A program made the translations under genes and the position numbers. The notes beneath the pieces were generated by a model, which did no database searches, had not been told where the DNA came from, and saw only the letters and a list, made by a program, of their open reading frames with translations. From Opitutales bacterium (GTDB lineage Bacteria > Verrucomicrobiota > Verrucomicrobiia > Opitutales > Seribacteraceae), in contig JAOFOL010000004.1 in NCBI GenBank assembly GCA_028042835.1, positions 1 through 64,000 of the forward strand: 64,000 bases of DNA, written 5' to 3'. Numbering within the stretch: the first letter of the stretch is position 1; each line of letters starts with the position of its first letter. Shown here piece after piece: positions 54,844 through 62,779 of this stretch.

Positions 54844-56724
54844 ATGAATTCAAAAAAGAATCTATTTTTTCCTTTTTTTATAACGCTAGCTTTGAGTTTT
54901 TCAGTTTGTTTTGTCGTTAGTATCGCCCATGCGTCCCAAAATAAGATTATTGCAGGATCCAAAACAGTTCGGGCAAAAGCCAAAGCATCCAACTCCAAGT
55001 CGACCAAGCCAAATATCGTGATTGTTATCACGGATGACCAAGGGTACGGAGATCTGGGATGCACCGGAAATTCGGTGATTAAGACTCCCCACACTGATAA
55101 GCTAGCCAATGAATCGCTCTGGCTGACAGATTATCATGTAGCTCCCACCTGTTCGCCTACGAGGGCGGCCTTAATGTCCGGTCACTGGACAAACCGGACT
55201 GGAGTGTGGCATACGATAATGGGGCGTTCCATGTTGCGGGAAAATGAGGGTACACTCGGGCAGTTTTTTAAGGAAAATGGATACGAGACGGGAATGTTTG
55301 GAAAGTGGCATATGGGGGATAATTATCCTTACCGTCCGGAAGATCGCGGATTTACCGAGGTGTATCGTCACGGAGGTGGCGGGGTGGGGCAGACTCCCGA
55401 TGTCTGGGACAATGCTTATTTTGACGGCGGTTATTTCCACAATGGAAAAATTGTTCAGGCCAAGGGATTTTGTACGGATGTGTTTTTTGAATATGGAAAT
55501 AAATTTATTCGCGAGAGTGTGAAGCAGAAGAAACCATTCCTCGCTTACATCTCTACAAATGCACCACACGGACCTTTTCACTGTCCTCAAAAGTATCTTG
55601 ATATGTATAAAGGTCAGTCGGGTAGAATCGCCTCTTTTTTTGGAATGATCACGAATATTGACGATAATGTGGGGAAGACCCGAAAATTACTTAAGGAGCT
55701 GGGCGTTGAAGATAACACCATATTTATCTTCACCACGGATAACGGAACGGCGAGTGGTCGACAAATTTTCAATGCCGGAATGCGTGGCCAAAAAGGCAGT
55801 GAATATGATGGAGGGCATCGCGTGCCATTCTTTATGCATTGGCCAAATGGTGGAATGAACAAGCTGAAAAAAATAGATACCCTTTGTCATGCGGTGGATG
55901 TGGCTCCAACTTTGCTCGATCTAACCGGTGGTAAGAAACCCAAGGGTTATAAGTTTGATGGCGTTTCCATTCGAAAGGTGTTGGAAGCCGATGGGGATGT
56001 GAATTGGCCTGACCGAATGCTAATAACTGATTCCCAACGGGTAAAGGATCCGATCAAGTGGAGGAAATCATCCGTGATGAGCCAGGGCTGGAGATTGGTG
56101 AACCAAAAGGAACTTTATAATATCGATAAAGATCCCGGGCAGACCAAGGATATAGCTGGTCAGCATCCGGATAAAGTTACGAAAATGCAGGCCTTTTATG
56201 ATCAATGGTGGGCGGAGTTGGAACCTACCTTTGCAGAGACCACGGAATTACATGTCGGCCATAAGAAGCATCTTGTCGTCAGCTTGACCAGTCACGACTG
56301 GATTGGAGGGCCCACACCCTGGAATCAGGGCCATAATCGGAGTAAATATCCTTTGAAGAAGGGAAGGAGTGCTAAGCATGAAGGGCATTGGGCGTTAAAA
56401 GTTTTGAAGGCCGGAATTTATCAGATCGAAGTTATGCGTTGGCCAGCGGAATCGGGTAAAGCCATTAATGAGGAATTGGTTGCGGGAGCGGATGTTCCTG
56501 GGGAGAGTAAAGCATTCCGGGCTCAAGTGGGGCAGTCGATCGGTGCTAAATCAGCCACGCTTCGCTTGAACGGTAAGAATGTACAGACCAAGCCAGTGAG
56601 CAAGGGAGCGAAAAAGGTAGTGTTCGAAGCAAAGCTGACTAAGGGGAAGCATGAACTTGCTCCTTTTTTCAGCGTGCCTGAGGGCGAGCTTGGATGCTAC
56701 TATGCGGTCATAACCACCAAGTAA
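54844..56724 (+). CDS. Exported sulfatase with C-terminal beta-sandwich domain
   Basis: The product is 626 aa. Signal peptide ITLALSFSVCFVVSIAHA, then a Lys/Ala-rich linker, the core TKPNIVIVITDDQGYGDLGC with the formylglycine site Cys103 in TCSPTRAALMSGHW, GMFGKWHMGDN, and IFTTDNGTASG. The catalytic part ends near residue 465; the remaining ~160 residues (GHWALKVLKAGIYQIEVMRW, and SATLRLNGKNVQTK) form a probable carbohydrate-binding sandwich. The next gene, 4 bp downstream, encodes a second sulfatase with a similar extension. Confidence 0.9.
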   Translation: MNSKKNLFFPFFITLALSFSVCFVVSIAHASQNKIIAGSKTVRAKAKASNSKSTKPNIVIVITDDQGYGDLGCTGNSVIKTPHTDKLANESLWLTDYHVAPTCSPTRAALMSGHWTNRTGVWHTIMGRSMLRENEGTLGQFFKENGYETGMFGKWHMGDNYPYRPEDRGFTEVYRHGGGGVGQTPDVWDNAYFDGGYFHNGKIVQAKGFCTDVFFEYGNKFIRESVKQKKPFLAYISTNAPHGPFHCPQKYLDMYKGQSGRIASFFGMITNIDDNVGKTRKLLKELGVEDNTIFIFTTDNGTASGRQIFNAGMRGQKGSEYDGGHRVPFFMHWPNGGMNKLKKIDTLCHAVDVAPTLLDLTGGKKPKGYKFDGVSIRKVLEADGDVNWPDRMLITDSQRVKDPIKWRKSSVMSQGWRLVNQKELYNIDKDPGQTKDIAGQHPDKVTKMQAFYDQWWAELEPTFAETTELHVGHKKHLVVSLTSHDWIGGPTPWNQGHNRSKYPLKKGRSAKHEGHWALKVLKAGIYQIEVMRWPAESGKAINEELVAGADVPGESKAFRAQVGQSIGAKSATLRLNGKNVQTKPVSKGAKKVVFEAKLTKGKHELAPFFSVPEGELGCYYAVITTK

Positions 56725-56728
56725 GACG

Positions 56729-58507
56729 ATGCTGAGGCTAGTCTTTATCCTATTTGGGGTAATTTGTTTACCCGGGCTTTGGGCGAAAACCAATGTAGTG
56801 GTCTTCCTGACTGATGATCAGGGGTGGGGGGATTTGAGCCTGAATGGAAATAGCAATCTTTCGACGCCCAATATCGACTCTTTGGCTACGGAAGGAGCTT
56901 CGTTTGACCGTTTCTTTGTTTGCCCGGTATGTTCGCCTACCCGGGCAGAGTTCCTGACTGGTCGGCATCATGTTAGAAGCGGGGTATACAGTACATCCGC
57001 AGGTGGTGAGCGAATGGATTTGGATGAGACTACGATTGCAGATCTTTTCAACAAAGCGGGTTATGCCACGGGTGCTTTTGGTAAATGGCACAATGGCATG
57101 CAGTATCCCTATCACCCACTTGGTCGTGGATTTGATTATTTCTATGGATTTTGTTCCGGGCATTGGGGGAATTACTACAATGCTTTGATGGAAAGAAATG
57201 GAGAACTGGTGAATGGGCAGGGATTTTGCGTCGACGATTTTACAACTGAAGCGATGAATTTCATCGATCGTGCGGTCAAAGATGACAAACCTTTCTTTGC
57301 CTATGTTCCCTACAATACCCCGCATAGCCCCATGCAGGTGCCAGATCGATGGTGGAATAAATTTAAGGAGAAGAAAATGGAGGATATGCTGAGAAGCCGA
57401 AATCCAGACAAGGAGGATCGCTTACATCTTCTCGCGGCCCTGGCAATGTGCGAAAATATTGACTGGAATGTAGGGCGGGTCTTGAAAAAATTGGACCATT
57501 TGAAGGTGGCGGATGATACTATCGTTCTCTTTTTTCATGACAATGGACCTAACGGCAGGCGTTGGAACGGTGATATGGAAGGAAGAAAGGGATCGACCGA
57601 GGAGGGGGGGACTCGTTCACCTCTGCTAATTCGTTGGCCCGCGAGTATCAAACCCGGAACGGAAGTAAAGCAGATCGCTTCAGTTTTGGATTTACTCCCT
57701 ACGCTTACGGAATTGGCAGGAGTAGCCGAGAAACCTAAAAAGAAATTGGATGGAAGAAGCCTGCTCCCATTACTTTATGAAACCAAGCAAAAAGACTTAA
57801 ATGATCTAAAGTCGATTATGCCACGTATTTTGATTTCAAGTTGGAAAGGCAAAATTGGTGCAAGAGACCAGAGATTTCGGCTGGATTACAAAGGGCGACT
57901 TTACGACATGGTCAAAGATCCCGGACAACGAAAGGATTTAAGTAAGAAATTACCCAAGATCTTCAATCGATTAAATGAAGAAATTGAGAGATATAAGACA
58001 GAGATACTCGTTGAGCTGGGTGTGGATGAAAGACCTTTCGTAATTGGGCATCCTGATGTTTTGTGGACACAAATCCCTGCTCGGGATGCAGTTGCCAATG
58101 GAGGAATTAAGAGATCTAATATATTCCCTAACTGCAGTTACTTCTTGAACTGGAAGGACGAAAAAGACTTTATCAGCTGGGATGTGGAGGTAGGGAAAGC
58201 GGGGCTTTATGAAGTCGAATTATGGTACGCCTGCCCTCATAAAGATCTAGGGGCAGAAATAGAACTTTCTTTTAACGGCAGATTTTTGAAGAACCGTATT
58301 ACTCGGGAAGTAAATCCTCCTTTGCTAACGAAGTTTGATCGTAAGCAGAGGACTGAAGGCTATGTTAAACACTTCGAACCGATGAAGATGGGACAAATCG
58401 AATTACCCGCAGGTAAAGGAAAATTGAAACTACAAGCAGTTAAAATACCTGGTGCACAGGCTTTGGAGTTTCGGCTGCTTATGATTAACCGCGTGGTTGA
58501 TAAGTAG
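56729..58507 (+). CDS. Exported sulfatase with C-terminal beta-sandwich domain, tandem partner
   Basis: The product is 592 aa. Signal peptide LVFILFGVICLPGLWA is followed by TNVVVFLTDDQGWGDLSLNG, the formylglycine site Cys68 in PVCSPTRAEFLTGRH, GAFGKWHNGMQ and FHDNGPNG. The C-terminal ~125 residues (FISWDVEVGKAGLYEVELWY, IELSFNGRFLK) match the partner's extension in style. The pair share sequence in GRGFDYFYGF/DRGFTEVYR and probably arose by duplication followed by strong divergence. Four bp separate them, so they are an operon. They may remove sulfate from different positions of one polymer. Confidence 0.9.
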   Translation: MLRLVFILFGVICLPGLWAKTNVVVFLTDDQGWGDLSLNGNSNLSTPNIDSLATEGASFDRFFVCPVCSPTRAEFLTGRHHVRSGVYSTSAGGERMDLDETTIADLFNKAGYATGAFGKWHNGMQYPYHPLGRGFDYFYGFCSGHWGNYYNALMERNGELVNGQGFCVDDFTTEAMNFIDRAVKDDKPFFAYVPYNTPHSPMQVPDRWWNKFKEKKMEDMLRSRNPDKEDRLHLLAALAMCENIDWNVGRVLKKLDHLKVADDTIVLFFHDNGPNGRRWNGDMEGRKGSTEEGGTRSPLLIRWPASIKPGTEVKQIASVLDLLPTLTELAGVAEKPKKKLDGRSLLPLLYETKQKDLNDLKSIMPRILISSWKGKIGARDQRFRLDYKGRLYDMVKDPGQRKDLSKKLPKIFNRLNEEIERYKTEILVELGVDERPFVIGHPDVLWTQIPARDAVANGGIKRSNIFPNCSYFLNWKDEKDFISWDVEVGKAGLYEVELWYACPHKDLGAEIELSFNGRFLKNRITREVNPPLLTKFDRKQRTEGYVKHFEPMKMGQIELPAGKGKLKLQAVKIPGAQALEFRLLMINRVVDK

Positions 58508-58524
58508 ACTAAGGGCTAAACTGT

Positions 58525-59571
58525 CTAAGCAGCTAATTTAACATCATCCATCGCCAGCTGTCTTTTCAATTCACGAAAACCAATCATTTTGTTATTATCC
58601 TCGTCCCAAAGACGATAATTAACTGACTTAAGACTGCTAAGAATACTTAGTTCTGGGGCAACTTGAAAAAATGGATCCGATTTGTGACATCTTTCGAGAT
58701 TATAATTTGGAATCATCGCATTCAAATGATGAATATGGTGAAAACCGATGTTACCAGAGAACCACTGAAGAATTTTAGGCAACCTGTAATAACTACTGCC
58801 TTCCATCGCTGCAGTTGTAAAATCCCAATCCTCTCCTTGTGCCCAGTAAGTATCTTCAAATTGATGTTGCACATAAAAGAGCCAAATTCCGCAAGTGCCA
58901 GCTACTGTCATCATCGTGACTTGGATAAGTAAGAAGGGAATGAATCCAAAAATTGAGCCCATGCTTACGCACCAAATCAATAGAGCTAAATTCATGGTTT
59001 GAACGGAACGACGTTCACGTGGCTTACATTTTTTGGACGGAAAACGTTCCAGCACCATAAACAAAAATAACGGTGCAAAAACAAAAAGGATAAAAGGATT
59101 GCGAACCAAGCGGTAATTAAATCGGGTCATGCGAGAAGAGGTAAGATATTCACGGACAGTTAAAGTCCATATGTCTCCAATACCTCGGCGGTCGAGATCC
59201 CCATTGGTGGCATGGTGCATGGCATGTTCCCAGCGCCAGTGATGATAGGGGGTAAATACAGACATGCCTGATATAAAACCTAAAATATTGTTCGCTTTCT
59301 TTGATTTAAAGAATGAACCGTGTCCACAGTCATGAAAAATGATAAAAGACCGTACTAGAAATAAGCCGGCTAGGCCAGATAACCCAATTGTCAACCACCA
59401 TGAAATCCCCAAAGTAAAATACAATACAATCCATATAGCTAAAACGGATCCTAGTGTATTTATGATTTGCCATATAGCCCTGCCCAGGTGCGGTTGTTGG
59501 TATTCCGCAACTAGCTCTTTCCATTCTGCCACTGATTTCATCGTGTCTTTATTTTTATTTTTATTTTCCAT
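58525..59571 (-). CDS. Fatty acid desaturase (membrane di-iron)
   Basis: The product is 348 aa, membrane-bound, with the three His boxes of acyl-lipid desaturases: HDCGH (80-84), HAMHH (116-120) and HHIHH near 280. Four to six hydrophobic helices flank them (e.g. IWQIINTLGSVLAIWIVLYF). The SFIIFHDCGHGSFFKSKKAN and NIGFHHIHHLNAMIPNYNL form is that of delta-12/omega-6 type desaturases. It would introduce double bonds in membrane acyl chains, for instance to keep fluidity in cold sea water. Convergent with the sulfatase gene. Confidence 0.92.
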   Translation of the reverse strand: MENKNKNKDTMKSVAEWKELVAEYQQPHLGRAIWQIINTLGSVLAIWIVLYFTLGISWWLTIGLSGLAGLFLVRSFIIFHDCGHGSFFKSKKANNILGFISGMSVFTPYHHWRWEHAMHHATNGDLDRRGIGDIWTLTVREYLTSSRMTRFNYRLVRNPFILFVFAPLFLFMVLERFPSKKCKPRERRSVQTMNLALLIWCVSMGSIFGFIPFLLIQVTMMTVAGTCGIWLFYVQHQFEDTYWAQGEDWDFTTAAMEGSSYYRLPKILQWFSGNIGFHHIHHLNAMIPNYNLERCHKSDPFFQVAPELSILSSLKSVNYRLWDEDNNKMIGFRELKRQLAMDDVKLAA

Positions 59572-59631
59572 CCGCTATTCATGACATCAGATTATGGAAG
59601 AATATGCAAGTGCGTAGATAGCCCCGCGTTA

Positions 59632-60345
59632 TTACTTCTTAATTACAAAATTCCCCTTTTGGAGGAAACTGAGAATGGAACTCCTAACTTCTTGATTATT
59701 CATGAGAATGGGATGGGGAGAATGAAAAACTATAAAATCTTTCATCCCGTCGACTTGGGTTCTGGCTACAGACACTTTCCCGTCATCTTTACCAGGGATA
59801 AGTGTGGAGAGTATCGGGTTGATCGACCGGTCACCGGCAATCACTCCAAGCTCGAAGTCAACCGGACCGAGGGAATGGGGTAGGCTTTCGCTTGATGTGC
59901 TAAGCTGAACCGCAGCAGGTCCGTTCATTAAACGGAAGAGCTTCACCTTGCTTAATTTGTCAACCACTTCACTACCTTTGTTTGGAGGGCCAAGCATCAC
60001 TACCCTGCCAAGATTAGGAAGTGGGTGAGTTGCTTGAATTTGACGGAGAATGATTCCTCCCATGGAGTGAGTTACAAAATGAAGTTTAGACGATTCGGAG
60101 TTTCTGGTCCGGTTTATGATGTTTTTTCTTACTCGTTTGGCTAATTCCGGGATTTTGAAATGACGGGAAGGATAATCAATATTAACCACAGAAAAATTGT
60201 GCTCAGAAAGAAAACTTTCCAGTCCATCCATTGATTTGGATGTACGGGCCAATCCATGAAGCAGGATAACATTTGAGGCTCCAATGCTTATGATTGAAGT
60301 CAAAAAAAATAGACTAGTGGAAAAAAAGACTTTTTTTAGTTTCAA
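59632..60345 (-). CDS. Exported lipase/esterase of the alpha/beta-hydrolase fold
   Basis: The product is 237 aa from a TTG at 60345 (LKLKKVFFSTSLFFLTSIIS), whose TTG overlaps the TGA of the upstream gene as TTGA; the track start at 60432 lies inside that gene. After the signal peptide, ASNVILLHGLARTSKSMDGL gives the oxyanion loop and THSMGGIILRQI the nucleophile Ser. VVMLGPPNKGSEVVDKL, the Asp in the GDRSINPIL region and His in the HSPHPILMN end complete the triad. It resembles PGAP1/lipase-class exported esterases. Coupling to the kinase-like gene is unusual. Confidence 0.8.
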   Translation of the reverse strand: MKLKKVFFSTSLFFLTSIISIGASNVILLHGLARTSKSMDGLESFLSEHNFSVVNIDYPSRHFKIPELAKRVRKNIINRTRNSESSKLHFVTHSMGGIILRQIQATHPLPNLGRVVMLGPPNKGSEVVDKLSKVKLFRLMNGPAAVQLSTSSESLPHSLGPVDFELGVIAGDRSINPILSTLIPGKDDGKVSVARTQVDGMKDFIVFHSPHPILMNNQEVRSSILSFLQKGNFVIKK

Positions 60346-61403
60346 GTTTCGAGCAGACGGACAGGAGCTTCGTTTTTCAGATCTAAAAGGATTGAAATGT
60401 TTAGAAAGGTAATTTCTCCCATCGTTCGGCACCGTGAAAATCTTTGATCCTGATGAAATTTACCAAGATCTGATTTTAGAGAGTTCAATTGTTCATCGCT
60501 GGATATATGGTCTTCACACATTGATTCACGAAGGCGAGAAATGCGGGTGGGTGCGACATTAAACCTTCTTTTAATGAGAGTACGCTCTTCGCCCTGATAC
60601 TGTTGACTAGTTTCAAGGTTAATCAGCCGACTACACAAATTGACTACTGGTAAATTATTTTTGAAGAATTGTGGCAGGTAGAAAGACTTTCTTCCTTCAT
60701 AGGATTGTTGGTCAAAATCAATGGCCCTAACTCGGTATTGATTATGTTCAAAATCGGGAGTCATTTCTACGACATAATTATAAGCCCGCATATCTCCGAG
60801 CAGTCTTACAAAGCATCGTTCATTGAATTTGATAAATTCTTTGGCGAGCCGTACTTCGTTTAAGTCTTCACGTTCCAAATAATTATCAATGAAATCATCA
60901 CCAGGAACCCCAATAATATGCTCCTCGACAAGGGTATCCCGGTCGACATGAAAATTAATTTCGTTAGGTGAAAGGAGCTGTTCCAGTTCTAGTCCGTATA
61001 TGCGTGAAGCATCGGCTCTTTTGACATAGAAGTAATCGTGATTATCGTTGTAATGATTAACGATACGAATGCGAAAGGGGCGGGTGTTACCAAATGTACA
61101 ATAATCCACACGGTCAACATACAGGTTATCGAGAATTTTTTGGTCTCCTCCAGAGCGAAGTAAGACATAAATTTGCTTTAGGCCTTCAAAGATTTCCTTT
61201 CCGTAATGCTGATCATAGACCATGGTCTGCCAAAGAGTGTCCTCATTTTTGTCATTCATTAGAGGATATGCATCCACACTTTGCAAAAGATTCTCGTATT
61301 GCACGGGTAGTGAAATCTCGCGTTTGTACTGACTCAAGTAGTTGCGCAGTCTTCCGCTTACCTGAAAAAACTTTTTCTTTCGCTGGAGGTTTTTGTCGAT
61401 CAT
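60342..61403 (-). CDS. Atypical protein-kinase-like fold protein, function unknown
   Basis: The product is 353 aa without signal peptide, so cytoplasmic. I do not recognise a named family. Several features fit the kinase-like fold: Lys128 in YFYVKRADAS (ATP Lys), Glu160 in LVEEHIIGVPGDDFI (helix C or hinge region), the catalytic-loop-like GDMRAYN (Asp204, Asn209, a DxxxxN spacing as in HRDLKPEN) and the AIDFDQQS metal loop (Asp229-Phe-Asp). Helical stretches follow. Its TGA overlaps the TTG of the lipase gene. It could phosphorylate a small molecule or protein, but the lack of overall similarity means this is a motif-level inference. Confidence 0.45.
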   Translation of the reverse strand: MIDKNLQRKKKFFQVSGRLRNYLSQYKREISLPVQYENLLQSVDAYPLMNDKNEDTLWQTMVYDQHYGKEIFEGLKQIYVLLRSGGDQKILDNLYVDRVDYCTFGNTRPFRIRIVNHYNDNHDYFYVKRADASRIYGLELEQLLSPNEINFHVDRDTLVEEHIIGVPGDDFIDNYLEREDLNEVRLAKEFIKFNERCFVRLLGDMRAYNYVVEMTPDFEHNQYRVRAIDFDQQSYEGRKSFYLPQFFKNNLPVVNLCSRLINLETSQQYQGEERTLIKRRFNVAPTRISRLRESMCEDHISSDEQLNSLKSDLGKFHQDQRFSRCRTMGEITFLNISILLDLKNEAPVRLLET

Positions 61404-61544
61404 CGTGATTTAAAGTACTGACACGTAAATATCCGATTATGGCAACTGAAAGTAAATTCAACCATTTTGGCTCTGATTGCAAGTTGTGTATCGTACAAGA
61501 TCTGTTTAGGAGAAATTAAAAAATAATTTAAAACTTAAACTGAA

Positions 61545-62147
61545 ATGAAATTAATGCTCATCAAACTATCTATTGTATTAAGTTTAGCCCAAGTTGCCTT
61601 GTTTGCGGTAAAGGATTCTTATTTAAACAAAGAAAAACTCATTAAAGAGATGCAGTCTGGAGGTTTGGTTCTTTATTTTCGACACGCCTCAACGGAGAAA
61701 GATTATGCGGATCAAGTAAATGCTGATGTAAATGATGGCTCCACTCAAAGGGTTCTGAGTGAAAAAGGGTGGCATGAAGCAGTTCATATCGGAAGGGCAA
61801 TGCGGTTTCATGAAATTCCAGTAAGTAAGGTTTTATCAAGTGAATACTTCCGTGCATGGCAAACTGCTTGGCTGGCTTTTCAAAAATATGAAAAGAATAA
61901 GGATTTCAATTTCTTAGCCAGTGAAGAGTATTCTCAAGAACAAGTCGTCTTAATGAAACAACGGGTTACTCCTTACCTTTCAACTGAGCATGGTTTGAGC
62001 GGTAATCTTGTAATTGTGGCACATGATGACCCGTTTGAGGCCGCAACTGGAATATATCCTGAACCCATGGGTACTTGCTATGTGGTTAAACCCTCAGGGA
62101 AGGGACAATTTACCATTCTTGGTTTTATAACGCCTGAGGGTTGGTAA
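61545..62147 (+). CDS. Exported histidine phosphatase-like protein
   Basis: The product is 200 aa with signal peptide IKLSIVLSLAQVALFA. LVLYFRHASTEKDYADQ holds the RH core of the histidine phosphatase (phosphoglycerate mutase) fold, KVLSSEYFRAWQTAW has the second Arg region, and NLVIVAHDDPFEAATG the second His. Catalytic His and Arg appear intact. Substrates of such exported members vary (phosphate esters, lipopolysaccharide-linked phosphates). It is divergent from the kinase-like gene and precedes the HTH gene. Confidence 0.72.
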   Translation: MKLMLIKLSIVLSLAQVALFAVKDSYLNKEKLIKEMQSGGLVLYFRHASTEKDYADQVNADVNDGSTQRVLSEKGWHEAVHIGRAMRFHEIPVSKVLSSEYFRAWQTAWLAFQKYEKNKDFNFLASEEYSQEQVVLMKQRVTPYLSTEHGLSGNLVIVAHDDPFEAATGIYPEPMGTCYVVKPSGKGQFTILGFITPEGW

Positions 62148-62229
62148 ATTAGTATTTACTGATGGGCAGTGTGTCTTACAGTACCTAAAATAAATTTTTA
62201 AAATCACCCATAAAGGCTCATCTTTTTTA

Positions 62230-62258
62230 TTGATACTGAGACTCAGTCTCAATACTAT
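62230..62258 (+). promoter_or_regulatory. Promoter with Fur-like 7-1-7 palindrome in the spacer (AraC-type gene)
   Basis: TTGATA (62230-62235, 5 of 6 to the -35 consensus) and TACTAT (62253-62258, 4 of 6) are 17 bp apart. The spacer holds TGAGACT-C-AGTCTCA (62237-62251), identical to the palindrome at 993-1007. A second overlapping palindrome, ACTGAG-A-CTCAGT, is at 62235-62247. Transcription would start around 62264-62266, that is at the ATG of the HTH gene, so the mRNA may be leaderless. Confidence 0.62.
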
Positions 62259-62264
62259 CCCTCT

Positions 62265-62597
62265 ATGAGTTATAAAATATTGCAAATAGGAGAACACATT
62301 AGAAGAAATTTACAAAATCCGCCGACAAGGGAGATGATTTGTGAGAAATTCGGAATAACAGACTATTCATTGCGAAAGGGATTTAAGGAAAATTTTGGTT
62401 TAAATGTGGGAGAATATACCCGAAGTCAAAAAATAAAAACTGCAGCAAGATTGCTAAATAATAGTGATCATTTAATTTCCACGATAGCCGAATGCGTTGG
62501 ATTTAGAAATCAAAGTAGATTTGCTGAAGCTTTTAAGAGTCATTACGGTATAAATCCACACCTTTTTAGGCAGACATGTAAGCAGAAAGTCGCTTAA
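62265..62597 (+). CDS. Stand-alone AraC-type HTH regulator, PchR-like
   Basis: The product is 110 aa, only the DNA-binding part of an AraC protein. Two HTH units are seen: REMICEKFGITDYSLRKGFK with ENFGLNVGEYTRSQKIKTAA, and STIAECVGFRNQSRFAEAFK with HYGINPHLFR, the usual AraC C-terminal signature. The GITDYSLRKGFKENFG form resembles PchR/YbtA-type siderophore regulators, which also carry Fur boxes. The ligand-binding N-terminal domain is absent and the upstream DNA shows no coding sequence that would restore it. No Shine-Dalgarno precedes the ATG. It may read metal status only through its promoter. Confidence 0.75.
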   Translation: MSYKILQIGEHIRRNLQNPPTREMICEKFGITDYSLRKGFKENFGLNVGEYTRSQKIKTAARLLNNSDHLISTIAECVGFRNQSRFAEAFKSHYGINPHLFRQTCKQKVA

Positions 62598-62623
62598 CTC
62601 TTTTTAAATTAAAGGAGTTGTTT

Positions 62624-62713
62624 ATGAATCTTTCTGTATTTGAAAGATGGATTGAAACAGAAATTTTTTCCGATGAATATCGGAAGGATTCAGAGAAAAT
62701 ATTAAGCTATTGA
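62624..62713 (+). CDS. Small peptide ORF downstream of the HTH gene (not in ORF track)
   Basis: A 29-codon ORF starts at an ATG with AAAGGAG six bases upstream and encodes MNLSVFERWIETEIFSDEYR plus KDSEKILSY, acidic and without a membrane segment. The start lies 26 bp after the HTH stop, so it may be co-transcribed. The ribosome binding site is good but nothing else confirms expression, and I know no homologue. Confidence 0.3.
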   Translation: MNLSVFERWIETEIFSDEYRKDSEKILSY

Positions 62714-62779
62714 AAATGTCCGGTTATATATACTCGAATTTAATTCCTAGTTGAAATTAGAATAGGAAGAAGTACTTCT

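Noticed and set aside
62148-62264. Missing sensor domain of the AraC protein upstream
   Set aside because: All frames contain stops and no AraC N-terminal-like sequence is visible, so the short form appears genuine.
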